Source: Pseudo-nitzschia pungens (Eukaryota; Bacillariophyta; Bacillariophyceae; Bacillariales; Bacillariaceae). From it: a stretch of 64,000 nt of DNA. This document shows, piece after piece, positions 23,385 to 35,311 of this stretch. The stretch lies in the NCBI GenBank assembly GCA_037355855.1, contig CM074765.1:4154001-4218000 (forward strand), written 5' to 3'. The first letter of the stretch is position 1, and every line of letters starts with the position of its first letter. Both the position numbers and the translations under genes were made by a program. The notes under the pieces are model-generated. The model was not told the DNA's origin. It saw nothing but the letters and a program-made list of their open reading frames with translations, and made no database searches.

Positions 23385-24243
23385 ATACCGGTACCAATGG
23401 GATCCATTAAAATCAATCGTGTACGACTCAGACGATTGCGAAGCATTCGGCACGTGCTCGTAATTACCCTCGCAGATTTTCGGGGCGGTTGCGACCTGCG
23501 CGATCCATCCCGGTGCGCACGACCAGTCCGCGATTGCGAGAGGGATGGAAAATTCACGACTATGGTAAACCTTACATCATGTCGTGCGTCCCGATCAATC
23601 ACCAATCAATCGAAAACCAAAATCAAAATCAATCAACAATCGATCTGCATACTCCGAGCGCCAACAAAGTCGTGAGCAAGTGAAGGTGCACCATCGTCCG
23701 CCAAATATGTCCCATTCCACAAGAGCTCTGTACAGTTTCTGTACCATTGTTGTGATTACCGGTGGTAATTTTACCGGTACGAGCACGTAAGACATCTTAC
23801 TGGTAATCTTAGCCGTAAATCAAAAAATAAATAGTACAATAATAATGCCGTGCCCAACTCTGTAATTTTAATTGTGTGACGGTGTCAGTGACTGTCCCCC
23901 GAAGATAAAGAAACTACCGAAGGGCATCACGGAACAAAAAACCAATATCGGTACGTAAGACTCGTCTGTGTCAGTGCAAGAGCAACCGCAAACTCTGGCA
24001 GAAAATAATTACCGGTAAACCTTACCGGTACCGGTAGTTAGACACAAAAGAGCACCAATAACGCAGAAAAGAATGCACACGAAAGATATTTTTTGGTCTT
24101 GAGAGAAGAGCCAACTCGAAAAGAATGAGACGACTCGTACGTTTTGGCACACCCGTGTGAGGAAACAGACCTAGGGATTGGACGGGAAAAAAATGTCAAC
24201 AACAAGAGGAGACAAGACAAGACAAGACAAACACCACCAACAC

Positions 24244-24270
24244 AATGAATGAATGAATGAATGAATGAAT
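24244..24270. repeat. (AATG)n microsatellite
   Basis: Tetranucleotide run of about six units, preceded by GACAA x4 at 24211-24230. Confidence 0.85.
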
Positions 24271-24285
24271 CTATCTCAATAGAAC

Positions 24286-24343
24286 TAATTACTTAGTACC
24301 AGCACCAAACCCGTTAATTACTTAGTACCAGCACCAAACCCGT
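24286..24343. repeat. perfect 29-base tandem duplication
   Basis: Two identical adjacent copies, 24286-24314 and 24315-24343, each starting TAATTACTTAGTACCAGCAC. The unit is not a multiple of three and no gene overlaps it. Confidence 0.9.
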
Positions 24344-24639
24344 CAACACTGGTGTTTCACAATCGTAGTACGGTACGGTAGCAAACAGTACCGTTTGGCT
24401 CCGTACCAAACTGCTCTAGTGCTTTGTTTTTTTGAGATGGAAATGAGACGTGGTGTGGATATCGATGATATTCTCGTCCTCATCTTGGCACATACTATTA
24501 GTATTACTCGATAGAAGTGGTGTTTATCACACAACATAATAATAGTACAAAGTACTGTAATTAATATGTACTTCGTAATAATTACAATGGTGGTGTACGA
24601 ATAGAGACACCAAGAGGAATTGCTTGCTGTGCCTCAATA

Positions 24640-25505
24640 CTACGGTAGTACTAGTAGTTGAAATAAGTGTCCCTGCAATGAGATTGTCTCTATTTCACAA
24701 GAATCAATCATGCTGTTCAAGCCAACTGTCTGGATCATAAAAAAAATCATCGCCCTACTTGCTTGACAAAAAATACTACTTCTCACTAGTACTACTAGTA
24801 CTAGTACTACTACTACTAGTAGTAATGCTGCTCTGTTGTTGCCATATCTGTGTGTTGAGGCATCAGCATGATCTGTCCTTATGATTCTGACAACCGGACA
24901 CAGTTCAAGAACAAGATTGCCTCTGATGAGCACAGCAATGTCCTGACTCACTCATAATAGTAGAAGTTGCTACTAGTATTGGCAGTAGCACTAGTAGGAG
25001 GATGATGGTTTTCAAGTTTGGTGGATTAGCTATAATTTGTCTATAGTAGTAGTACTACTACTAGCAGTCACCCAGTCAGCCGGTCAGCCAAAGACGAAAA
25101 ACCCATGTCTTGAATCACACATGCTAACCAGCAGGAGTGTGGATCCAAGCACCTGTGTTGTTGTTGCTGTTGCTGTTGTTGTTGCTGTTGCTGTTGCTGT
25201 TGCTGTTTGGAGTGAGCAGCGTGCCCTTGCACCGACAACAAGATCGATCACCGCAATGCGTTCGGGACTTGTTCTTCTTCCGATCGTTCCTCGTTTCCTT
25301 TCCGTGTGGGAGTGAAGGACGAGCGGCCCGGACAGGACCGAATGCTAGGGTGGAACCGCAACAAAGACCGGGGTAGGCTGCATCGTTCACAATAATAAGT
25401 GTTTTATGTAGTTATTAGAAGTAGTAGTACTAGTAGTAGTTTGAACATCTTCTTGTGTTGCACGTGTATCGATATCATATCATACTACTGTAATAAAATA
25501 GTAGT
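24640..25505. repeat. ACTAGT/TAGTAC-rich island
   Basis: Clusters of ACTAGTAGTACTAC-like words at ~24645-24660, 24784-24826, 24957-25000, 25044-25068, 25419-25440 and 25483-25505 are separated by unrelated sequence. It is one of six islands of the same make-up in the window. Confidence 0.65.
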
Positions 25506-25672
25506 GTTTCTTGTTTGTTCTAGTCATACATGGTGGTGGTAACTAATCCCTTGGTAGAGAAGAATGGTTTTGGCTCGCAAAGCGCGGTGGCAGTAGTCTC
25601 CCCCGTTTCGTCGCGTTTCGTCGTTCCCCACCGAAATACATGAAATACATATCTCGATCGAGGTGTGGTTCC

Positions 25673-27157
25673 TCATCGCCAGGACATGGGTGGCATCATC
25701 CGGGGACGAAAGGTTCGGCGGTAGGTGTTTGCCGAATTGGTTTGCCACCAGGGAGGCGACGAGGACGAGGACGAGGACGACAGTGGGTAACGAATGCCTC
25801 GGTTTGCCCAACCCGGCGTGTTTTCGTCCTCTCCGTCGTCGTCGTCCTCGCTGTCGCTCTCGTCACTGTCGCTGTCATCGCTGTCGTCGCTGTCGGCGGC
25901 GTTGGTTTCGCCTTCGCCTTCGCCCTCGTCGTCCTCGTCGCTGCTGCTGCTGCTCTCGTCGGTGGTGCTGGCCAGGGAGGGTGCCGGCGATCCCGAACCG
26001 GTGCGATCGTCCGAAGCCTCGGCGGGTTCGGACCGGGCGTTGATCGCGTCGGACCGTCCCAGCGCCAGCGCCAGGAGGCAGGACCGGCGGCTGGAGATGC
26101 TCGCCTTTCGGCCCAGCAACAAGAGTTGCTCGTGGTCTCGGTCTTCTCCGCCTCTTGCGGCGGCATCGTCGTCGTTGTTGTTGTTTTCGTTGGTGTCGTC
26201 GTCGTTGTTGGTCTTCCGCCGCCGTTTCCGCCGAACCGCGTTCGCTTCGCTTTGTTCCCGGAATCGATCCTGCAGCTTGAGGACGGTGTGGCAGTGGGCC
26301 TTTCGGTAGCGCTTGGCGTCGGGGAGGACCCCCCACTCCAGGCCGCGCACCGTGGCCGGGAGGTAGATGGCGTGCTTGGGCTGGACGACCGAGAGGGGAG
26401 CCTCGGGGTCGGTAGTGGCACTGGTACTGATGCCCCGCTTGCGTTTCTTGGAGTGGGTCGTGTTGTGGTTTCCAACGCTCGCCAGGCGTCGGCGCAGGTG
26501 TCGGGTCTGGAAGAAGTGGTAGATGTCGTTGTTGTCGTGGTCGCTATCGGAATCATCGTCGGAGTCTTGTTGGGCTTCTATGCAGTCCGTGACGATCTTG
26601 TCGTAGACGAGGTTCGCTTCCCGCACCTGTGTGGGGTGGGAGCGCTTGAAATCGCGCGAGGCCCTCTGGTTGGAAAGGAGAATCTCACGCTTTTCTTCCT
26701 TGGTCCACCAGAGGGAGGACCGGGGTACCAGATCGGCGTCGTTGGTTTCTTCCTTGTCGTCTTTTTCTCGTTGTTGTTGTTGCTGTTGTTGTTGTTGGAG
26801 GACGATGCGAAAGGATCGCATCATGCCTCCGTATCCCACCGTGGTGGTGGTCGTTGGCCTGGGAGTAGTCTTGCGGAGGAACGAGGCGGACGTCAACAAG
26901 GGTATGAGCGTCACCGTATCGTCGATTCGGACGGATTTCTTGGAGGGTTGTGGGCAAGAGAGGTTCTTGTGGATGAGAGGTGAAGAGGAAGACTCCGAAG
27001 CCTGGTTGGTTCCGGGCGAATCCCGTGGAAGAACGGGAACATCTGCTTTTGGTGCAGCCGATGCTGGCTCGCGTGGTCCGAGAGGATTCCCGGTGCTTCC
27101 ATCGCTGCTATCGATGTTGGAAAGTGTCGGGGGAGCGACACCACACGTAACCCCCAT
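25673..27157 (-). CDS. hypothetical protein, poly-Gln and acidic, nuclear-type
   Basis: Starts at the ATG at 27157 and gives 494 residues without signal peptide or membrane helix. Order: Ser/Pro-rich N-terminus; a KKSVRIDDTVTLIPLL motif; a nine-Gln tract; an aromatic/charged segment, LWWTKEEKREILLSNQRASR; then KKRKRG and RRKRRRK basic patches that could be nuclear signals; and a long Ser/Asp/Glu tail. The pairing of a short basic beta-like motif with a W-x(3)-E-rich helical segment recurs in diatom proteins of unknown role, as far as I recall; I cannot verify it here. The GC bias also creates a long open frame on the opposite strand, which I discount. No function assigned. Confidence 0.65.
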   Translation of the reverse strand: MGVTCGVAPPTLSNIDSSDGSTGNPLGPREPASAAPKADVPVLPRDSPGTNQASESSSSPLIHKNLSCPQPSKKSVRIDDTVTLIPLLTSASFLRKTTPRPTTTTTVGYGGMMRSFRIVLQQQQQQQQQREKDDKEETNDADLVPRSSLWWTKEEKREILLSNQRASRDFKRSHPTQVREANLVYDKIVTDCIEAQQDSDDDSDSDHDNNDIYHFFQTRHLRRRLASVGNHNTTHSKKRKRGISTSATTDPEAPLSVVQPKHAIYLPATVRGLEWGVLPDAKRYRKAHCHTVLKLQDRFREQSEANAVRRKRRRKTNNDDDTNENNNNDDDAAARGGEDRDHEQLLLLGRKASISSRRSCLLALALGRSDAINARSEPAEASDDRTGSGSPAPSLASTTDESSSSSDEDDEGEGEGETNAADSDDSDDSDSDESDSEDDDDGEDENTPGWANRGIRYPLSSSSSSSSPPWWQTNSANTYRRTFRPRMMPPMSWR

Positions 27158-29795
27158 TGTGAAGCGAGTTTGTATATGGAGAGATAGGTTTCTTGGATAT
27201 CGTGGCTTGCCGTGCTAGTTATGCACGGTTTCTGTAGCTTTCGCGGGTAGCGCTAGAGGAATTGACTACTACAGTAGATGGAACGCAATTCAATTCGAGA
27301 ATCCAACGGAACGGATATGCAGGACCGGTGGAGATGTGAATTCTGGCTATCGTGATACCGATGATTCGGTTTGGAGTTGTGATTGTCTCGTTGTGGGAAT
27401 GCAATGTACCCAGTCTGATGCTGCTAATCGGGAAAGGCTCCGTTGATGGTGTTGTGTCTCGGACTCGTTTTTGTTCGTTGCACCGATGTGGTAGAGTACG
27501 ACGTCGCGACGTACTGTACATAAAAATCACCTAAAAAAAACCACGACGGGAAGAAGTTACTTAGAAATACAATAAATTGAAGTATGCGATATCAAAGGGA
27601 AGAATGGCGAGCGGGGAGGCTTCTTGTGGAACAAAAGGGGAGTTGCGATTAAACGAGACTCATGAGTCGGAGTCCGGCCCGAATCATCACTATCTTGGTA
27701 TCAGATACTAGTCAGTGATTGAGGTCATTCAAAAATATGATATGTTAAATGAAAACTATTATTAAATGAACCACGATAACCGTTTCCAGGTCGGAGGTTG
27801 GTAACACAGGATCACCGCGCGACCAAGAACACTCGGGATTCAAACGAATGAGCCAATTGACTTTTAGGGCAATACTGGATCACACGTCACGATGGTGGAG
27901 GAAGGAAACCTGGCACCGTGCTTGAGGGGTGTCTGCCTTCGGAGAAACGCCTCCGCCAAGCGAGCCGGGCGAGATCTCGTTTTTTCCTGGATCTTGCGCG
28001 CCGCTGACGTACGGGCCGACTCGTTGGACTCTGTTCTCGGGAATAAGAACTACAGAACTCGTAACTCGTAAGGTTTACCGGTACGAGTAATTACTTTGCA
28101 GAACGAAGCATGTGCATCCGCCTGCGGTGTACCGTACCGGTAAACCTTAGTGTGGACTGTGTCTTTTCTATCTACGCGTGATGGTAAAGTTGCTCGTACG
28201 AGAAACAGTTCTACGGTACTGTAATAGTCCGTGCGACTCGAACGAAGACACCGAAAGAGGATCAATCATCATCAATCATCTATCAATCGAATCGTACACG
28301 AACCAGAACGAACGAACGAATGAATGGAAAATCAAACATGCCATGGGGACGAATGAATGAAAAAAATGAATCGTCGACAATATCTAGCTAAGGTTCTTAC
28401 GGTAAGGTAACATACTCACACCATACGGCAGCTACGGTAGATGGATGGGGCGATCTCGACGATACGCTGCACGGGCACCAGGGTCCCGCCAAACCGTTTG
28501 TCGGTTGGCGACCAGGAGGAACATGTGGACCCGGCAAAGCCCTTGGAACGAGTCGCCGATGATAGAAGTATTTTTTGTGGAACCAGGAAGTGCACTTGGA
28601 AAAGGACAGATGGCACCATCGTTGAAACGTGTGTGTACATAATCTTACTGCATACTCATTTACTCATAGCATGTCGACTTGAAGATGGTATCTATATCAT
28701 TACCTCTAAGTATTACTGAAATAACACAATGTTGGGATGTACCGGAACTACTAGGTACAGTACGAGTGAGTATTGATTACAGACTTCATGTTAAAAGTAT
28801 TTTGATTACGAGCTACAGAATACTCTCAACGGTACGAGTATTTTTTACCTATTGTAGCGAATGTAGGTAATGTAGTGAACCCGTAGTGTGTCTGTCCTGA
28901 CAAAAAACTTGGAGGAATTTTCGGTGAATCCATCTATCGGCCGGCTTGCCTGTGGTGCTCGCCAGGAATTTCACGAAGAAAATTTCTTTCCGGAGCAGAT
29001 TGCGGTTGGGCCAACTACGGGGCACGTAAGGTTACTCGTAACCTTACGAGTACAAAAACTAATGCGAAGTACTACGTATTACGAAGTAATTTTAAGGTTA
29101 TGATACAATTGCAATTATTTTTTACAATTAGAATCAATGAACACGGTAACTTATTTTGAGAATACGGTAAGGTTAATCTGTAATCTTACGATTGATTTCT
29201 CTCTCAATCAAAAATCCAACCGATTGAGAAGTATCTTTTCCTTCCATGAAGCACGACTGTAAAATACAATGCACGACTAAAAAGTACAGTTGTGTTCCAA
29301 CCACCGAACCACGTCAGATGGGTTTCGCATATTGACTGGATCGACTCATAAGCAGATTTGGGAGCAAACTTACGTATCGGACGACGTCAACTGAGATTGT
29401 TCGATGGGATTTAACGAGACGAACCAGACAGACATGACGATGAGCTCTCATTTTACTGGTACAGACTGCAACTAAGATTACCGGTGCTTGCTTTGGTACT
29501 CCCCCAGTAGCTACGGTAGCTACCAACGAACAACTGATACATTCTGAATCAGACATGCACACCACCTCTTGCCGCAACCCTGTTCTATCGAAAAAGGGTT
29601 CCCCACCGACTGAGATACGGATTGACAGTACTTGTACCGGTACTCACCGATAAGGCACTAGATTACTCAGCACCATCTTAACTCTCATTGTCACATCCAT
29701 CGGTGAAGAGTCGTTGAAACGGAACGAGGCAGGCTCGACCATACAGACCAAACAAAGGCCAGGAATAGAGATCATCTCCGAATCGTAATTACACC
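27158..29795. other. intergenic, possible small RNA region, no protein gene seen
   Basis: A 2.6-kb spacer. 27780-27990 is GC-richer than its surroundings, not open in any frame, and ends in T6. 28440-28640 is another GC-rich patch with short open frames on both strands, possibly a decayed gene piece. The rest is AT-rich with GTAAGGTTTACCGGTA-type words (28065-28145, 28390-28440, 29025-29100). Confidence 0.5.
27780..27984 (+). ncRNA. candidate noncoding RNA (weak)
   Basis: About 205 bases of balanced composition with stop codons in all frames, lying in AT-rich spacer. The segment carries several GC-rich potential stems (for example around 27920-27960, and a CGAGATCTCG palindrome at its end). 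It stops exactly at TTTTTT (27979-27984), as a Pol III transcript would. I do not recognise it as SRP, RNase P, MRP or a snRNA, and no clear A/B boxes are visible. This is a suggestion only. Confidence 0.15.
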
Positions 29796-32700
29796 ATGGT
29801 GAAAACAATAGTGCCGTGGCGGCTGCTAGCGGCGTTGCTGATTCCCTCGGCGGTTGCCTTTCGAGCGACCGTACCCATCACCAAATCTACCACTAGGATA
29901 GGGCAACCGGGAGCCGCTGGGCCACTCTATGCCGGGAGACAAGCCGCCAAGGCCGCGGCGGACGCGGTGGCGGAGACGGCAGGTGCTGCCGTCCCCGACT
30001 CGGCCTCCGCCACTTCGGCGTCCTGGACCGAGCTGACGAACAAGCTGACCGCGGGAGGCAGCGGTGCCGAGGGCGGAGCGGTGGACGCCAGAGAGATTGT
30101 ATCGGCACTGAAATCGGCCGCGGATTCCATTCTGCAGCAGGGCTCGGACAAGGTCGAAGCCCTCGTGCAAAAAATGAACCAGATCGTCGCCTCGCTGGCC
30201 AGCAACGGCAACGGTGGTGAAACTACCTCGGTGGACCTACAGGCCGTCACCGCGAGCCTCAAGGAAACCGCCGAGTCGCTCGGAGCTTCGAACGAGGCCG
30301 TGTCCAAGCTCCTGGGCCTTTTGGAGACCTCGGCCGGCGCCGCCACAACGGCCCTCGCGCAGCTCTCCGGAGCCCTCAACACGCCGGAAACCATTGCCGC
30401 GACGGCCGTTATTTCCTTTTTCGTGGTCAACGCCATACTCACCTGGGGAGAATCCCCGCCCCCGGGCAAACCCTACCCCATCGGCAAGTACGATCCGATC
30501 GGTGCCCGCATCTACTTTGACCGGAGGCCGCTGCAGGTGGCAGCCCGGGCGCTGACGATCGCCTCCAAGTCACTGACCTTTGCGTTGTCGCTGGCGCAGG
30601 ACTTCCTCCGCGGGGACGAAACCTGGACCAACAACCAGGAGCAGCGGGGACTCGAACTGGCGCAGCTGCTGACGGAGCTGGGACCTACCTTTATCAAAAG
30701 TGCGTTGATGAGTGTATCGAGCAACTATCCGTTCTATGAAATGGACTAGTGGCAACGACAAATTGTGTTTGCCGGGACATTCCTGTTTCACGTCACGTCG
30801 TGGGAATGCAAATTTAGTCCCTTTTGGCTCACTCCGTGTTTGCGCATCTCTTTCCTCTTTTCAATCCACACGTGCCATGCGATGAATTCAAACAAAATGT
30901 ATTCCTTTCCATGCAAAAATTAGTCGGACAATCCCTGTCGATCCGAACCGACCTTTTGTCGCCGGCCTACATTCGGGGTCTCTCCAGTTTGCAGGATCGC
31001 GTTCCCTGCATTTGACACCGCAACGGCCAAGGCCATTCTGGAAGAGGAATGGGGCGTCCCGGTCGAGCAGGTTCTCGAGGGAGGTCTCTCCGAAACGGCA
31101 TCTCCCGTGGCGGCCGCGTCGTTGGGACAGGTCTACCGCGCCAAGCTCAAGGGCAGCGGCAAGGAGGTGGCCATCAAGGTCCAGAGGCCCAAGATCACCA
31201 ACCAGATCGCCCTCGACATGCACCTGCTGCGGGAAGCGGCTCCGATCGCCCGGCGAACCTTCAACCTCAACACCGACACTGAGGGAACTGTCGATGCCTG
31301 GGGTGTTGGCTTTGTTGACGAATTGGACTACCTGCAAGAGGCCCGCAACGGACAGTATTTCATGGAGCAGATTCAGAACACCTCCCTCAAGGATGTGGTT
31401 TTAGCGCCCACGGTTATTGACGAATACACGTCCGGCAAGGTGCTGGTCACGGAATGGATCGATGGGGAACGCCTCGATCGATCCAGCCAGGCGGACGTTA
31501 CTATCCTGTGCTCCATCTGTATGAACACCTACCTGACCATGCTGTTGGAGATGGGGCTTCTCCACTGCGATCCCCACCCCGGAAACCTCCTCCGCACTCC
31601 CGAGGGAAAGCTCTGCATCCTTGATTGGGGGATGGTCACCAGCATTCCCCCCCAGCTGCAGCTGACCCTCATCGAGCACATGGCCCACCTGACGAGCAGG
31701 GACTACGCCGAGGTGCCCCGGGATTTGTATTTGTTGGGATTCGTTCCCGCCGACAAGGAAGACGTCATCGAGGACAGCGGCGTGGTGGACGTTCTGGCCG
31801 ACATTTACGGCCAGTGGACGGACGGTGGAGGCATGGCGTCGATCAACGCCAATGAGGTTCTGAGCCAGATGCAGGACCTGGCCGCCACCAAGGGCAACCT
31901 CTTCCAGATCCCTCCCTACTTTGCCTACATCGCCAAGTCCTTTTCGGTGCTGGAGGGCATCGGGCTGTCGAACGACGCCAAGTACAGCATCATCGAGGAG
32001 TGTCTTCCGTACGTTAGCAACCGCTTGCTGACGGATCAAAAATCCATGGGCAACGCCCTCAACACCTTCATTTTCGGTCCCGACAAGCACAATATCGATA
32101 CGCGTCTCGTCGATCCCGACCGGATCGAGCAGCTGGTCAGCGGATTCAGCGACTTTACCGCGTCCTCCGCCTCGGGGGTCCTGTCGACCCCCACCACCGA
32201 GACCACCGGCGCGGCGGGAGGAGCCGCCACCAACAACTCGACGGCTTCCATCCAGCAGCTGGAACAGATCGCGGACCAGGTACTCGACGTGGTGCTGACC
32301 GAGGAGGAGACCCCCCTTCAGACGATTCTGATCGAGCAGGTCTGCAAGATTCTGGCGGCCAACACCCGATCGCTGTGGACGGAGGCCCGGGTCCGTTCCG
32401 GAGTCTTGCCGACGGGCCGCACCCTTTTGGGAACCTTGGTGGATCCGCTCGGATTGTTCCAGACGTCCCCGCTGGTCAACACCAACGACCAGGACGAGCG
32501 GGCGGTCCAGACCACCCGGGATCTGGTGGCGCTGCTGCAAAAACTCCAGGCCAAGAACAGCGAGGGTGGAACCAACGACAGTCCCAACAACAGCAACAAT
32601 GCCAATCTCGACCTGCAGTCCCTTTCCCGCGAGGAGCTGGTGGTCTTTTCGCGCATCCTCAGCACCAAGCTGTGGGACCGACGAACGGCCCTGGGCAAGG

Positions 32701-32957
32701 CCTCGAACCGATTCGTGAACCAGATGCTTCAGCTGACCGCGACGCGGCTGGAGTCGTCCGAGCGGGTTCCGGTCGGGGAGCGACGACCGACCATTGGGGT
32801 AGCGGCGGCCACGGCGGAGCAAGCGCGAAACAACGGTGACGATGGGAGCGACAGCGACAGCAACGACGCGCCAACGGCATCGTCGTCGACCACCCGATCG
32901 GTTTCGCCGCGACTGCAGCAGGCCCGGGACCGACTGAATTCGCTGACCGCACAATAA
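29796..32957 (+). CDS. plastid-targeted ABC1/ADCK/UbiB-type atypical kinase (ABC1K)
   Basis: Exon 1 is 29796-30699 and exon 2 30924-32957, with a GTGCGT donor and TTAG acceptor; 978 residues after one correction. The N-terminus is a signal peptide followed by VAFRATVP, the diatom plastid junction. An Ala-rich helical stretch and a helix near residue 210 follow. The kinase domain has the family's hallmarks: TFIKIGQSLSIRTDLL (KxGQ), AAASLGQVY (Ala-rich loop), VAIKVQRP (lysine), ELDYLQEARN, LLHCDPHPGNLL (catalytic loop) and LDWGMV (in place of DFG). Plastid ABC1Ks act in plastoglobules on prenylquinone and tocopherol metabolism and stress response. The joined frame needs one base fewer in CCC at 31004-31006 to read RVPAFDTATAKA. 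The ~400-residue C-terminal extension is poorly conserved and Ser/Thr-rich. Confidence 0.88.
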
Positions 32958-33480
32958 CGAACTAATTAATTCACTAAATCGATCAATCAATGAATGATAG
33001 ATCCAATTTTTTTCCCGAGATTGTGATCTGGTCTCGCACAACAAGGCACTAACGATGAATGCATCTTATGTTATCTCTGCGGCCGACAATACTACTACGG
33101 ATCCTTTTTTTGAACACCTATTCATACACAATAATAACGTTAGACACCAATTCTATTTCACGGCGTCCCTGCAAAAGTACTGTTTTAGTTTCATCTCGAA
33201 GGGAGGTCCGAAAGCACAGAAATATTCCCCGCCGCTGCGAGTTGTTCGAAGTTCTCATACTGTATCACAACAACTTCCGTCGGCTGAATCTCATTCCGGC
33301 AGCTACACTATTGGGTGCTCTTTGTGCCAATTTCGAACGGTTGCTCTGCTAGTAGAAGACGGATGGATACAAGAACGTGACTTTTTTTTTTCTCTCTCGC
33401 GGTGCTTTTTCAAACTGGAAAATTGCCTTCACCGCCGACTATTCTATTGCTCGGTTACATTGCGTTTGCGTGTTGGGTTT
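32958..33480. other. convergent 3' region, no gene seen
   Basis: The 523 bases between converging genes are AT-rich near 33000-33150 with T-rich runs near 33380-33400. The only open frames here end in the (GTCGTT)n repeat and are not convincing. Confidence 0.5.
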
Positions 33481-33515
33481 TCAGAGGACAACCTCCCAAA
33501 ATTCCGACGCTGCCG

Positions 33516-33570
<55 letters not shown>

Positions 33571-34593
33571 CCCCCCGATTCCCATGGATCGGTACTCGAA
33601 CCCATCGTGGATGTCCCTGAACGAGGAGGGCACAACCACCTTTGGCGCGGCACCGGCACCGGCATGGGCACCTTCCATCGCTTCCAGCAAGGACATCGCA
33701 AAGGGCTCGGACGAGGTCACCACGATTGCCGTCGTCGACAATGGCGCAAGTCCTTCGAGGAGGTCGTCGATGCCGCCGGTCTCTGTTTCCAGGGGAGCAA
33801 CATCGACGTCCACGCTCGTTGTCGTTCGCGGATTGAAAAACATGCGGGAATGTTGCAGGATGCGCAATCGATCCTCGTCGAAATGTCGGACGCTGATCGA
33901 CACCGGAGCACCGCTGCTTCCGAATCGGGCCGCCAACCATTTCTCCGAGGCGATGGAAAACAATGGATCGGCACCTATTTCGACCAGTGCCAGGGGTGGT
34001 ACTTGTTCCTGTTTTTCCTCGGTGTTGTTGTTGTTGTTGGTGGTGGTGGTGTTTTCGTCCCCGAACAATGCCCCCAGAAGCTTTCCGAGCGTGTTGCCGT
34101 CCCCATTGTTTGTTAGTACCGACGACGGTAATTGCTCGGTTTGGCCTTTTTCGTTTTCGTTTTCGTTTTCGCTTTCGTTGTTTTCGTCGTCGTCGTCGCC
34201 CAGTGGCACCAGTCCCACTACCGTGACGAGCGGATCGGTGTCGTCCCCGCTCGAACTCGAACCCGAACCACCAAAGACCCTGAATTGCAATTTGGTCTCG
34301 AGGCATCGGCTCCCAAATATCATGTGGGTCTCGGACCGATCGATGATGTTCTTGGCCTTTTCTTCGTCGGCCTCGACGTAGTATCCCCCCATCCGCAACA
34401 ATGTGACACCCACACCCAAATCCGAATCGAAATCGGGTTTGCGGTTGCGGTTGCAGTACTCGTACTCATACCCGTAGCGGTTTCGGCAACTTCTCGACGA
34501 CGGCATCAGCTGCTGCAGTCGAAAGGCCGCGACGAACATGACCGACAACAGCACCGCCAGTAGTTGTAGTGGTAATATTGCCGTGGATTTCAT
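33481..34593 (-). CDS. plastid-type preprotein of unknown function with Asp-Asn C-terminal tract
   Basis: The ATG at 34593 gives 370 residues. Residues 1-22 are a signal peptide ending VAA, followed by FRLQQLMPSS, a plausible plastid junction. A short conserved-looking segment, GGYYVEADEEKAKNIIDRSE, is followed by strand-rich stretches broken by Glu-Asn, Asp/Asn and Asn/Thr tracts. The C-terminus carries about ten Asp-Asn pairs coded by (GTCGTT)n on the plus strand (33515-33570) before the last residues FWEVVL. I do not recognise a domain. It lies convergent to the ABC1 kinase and divergent from the PDZ gene, both also plastid-type. Confidence 0.65.
33515..33570. repeat. (GTCGTT)n microsatellite coding (Asp-Asn)n
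   Basis: Hexanucleotide run near the 3' end of the minus-strand gene. It keeps the reading frame, so copy-number changes would only lengthen or shorten the Asp-Asn tail. Confidence 0.9.
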
Positions 34594-35311
34594 CTTTTGT
34601 ATTCTGTCGTGATATACCTGGTACTCTTACTCCTGTGTCACGGGGGTTGGAAGAGACAGCTCGCAACCTTGTTCTACGAAAAAAAAGTATGTGCGTGGGC
34701 GTCCATCGATCCATGATCCGTCCATCAGAAACGAGATGTGATACCGGTATGTTCTTTGGATCTGAAAAGATGAGAGATGAGAGGCGACAAGCCCATCGTG
34801 TTCAGTGTTCTCCTAAGGTTAAGATCTTACCTCCACTAAGGTAATCTTACCCGTAAGATTACACTTACTAGTCAAAAAAGGTTCTCACTTTGAGGATAGG
34901 GATAGTAATAAAATATGTTTTGTTTTAGTGAATGCTGCCGTACACGTACCGGAATGTCGTACAGACGTATGATACTCTTACTTTAGTCGGAGTGTACGGT
35001 AACATTCCGAAATGTCCAACTTCCTGCCGAAACCTACCCTCATAGGTATAATATGATATAAAGATACGATACTATGTCAATTTACTTTGTGTGTACGCAA
35101 GTACGTACGAACCGATGATCTTCCGATCTTCCAATCCTGTACGGTAGTGTACGTAATCTTACCTAGATCGAATGTCGAGTGAGATCGTTCTCCAACGACA
35201 TGTAAATGTTTGTTGTTTGTTGGTTGGTCTGATGAAGGAACAACAACGTCTTAGACGGATCGCAACCAACGGCAGGCATCCAAATTCATATCATACCACA
35301 CTAATTATCCA
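34594..35311. other. divergent promoter region
   Basis: The 718 bases between two divergently read plastid-type genes must hold both promoters. 34806-34865 has a cluster of inverted words (AAGGTTAAGATCTTACC, GGTAATCTTACCCGTAAGATTAC). No gene seen. Confidence 0.5.

Larger units (their letters stand above)
21915..25672. other. intergenic, repeat-rich, no gene seen
   Basis: A 3.8-kb spacer. 21954-21980 is a (GTTGTC)-like run in the leader of the gene above. 22370-22960 is dense in GGTAAGGTTAC and TACGGTA words. Two 95-bp hairpin elements lie at 22980 and 23290. GAAGT x4 is at 23161-23180, GACAA x4 at 24211-24230 and (AATG)n at 24244-24270. A perfect 29-base duplication is at 24286-24343, and an ACTAGT island covers ~24640-25505 with a (GTTGCT)n run at 25156-25207. 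Confidence 0.6.

Noticed and set aside
25640..26983. Long plus-strand open frame (~447 codons)
   Set aside because: Antisense to the hypothetical gene at 25673-27157; poly-Val/Leu runs arise from poly-Asp/Gln repeats on the other strand.
31401..33044. Long minus-strand open frame (~547 codons)
   Set aside because: Antisense shadow of the ABC1 kinase exon 2, which carries all catalytic motifs.
33055..34116. Plus-strand frame of 353 codons
   Set aside because: Mostly antisense of the gene at 33481-34593 and carries the microsatellite as poly-Val; no start context or domain.
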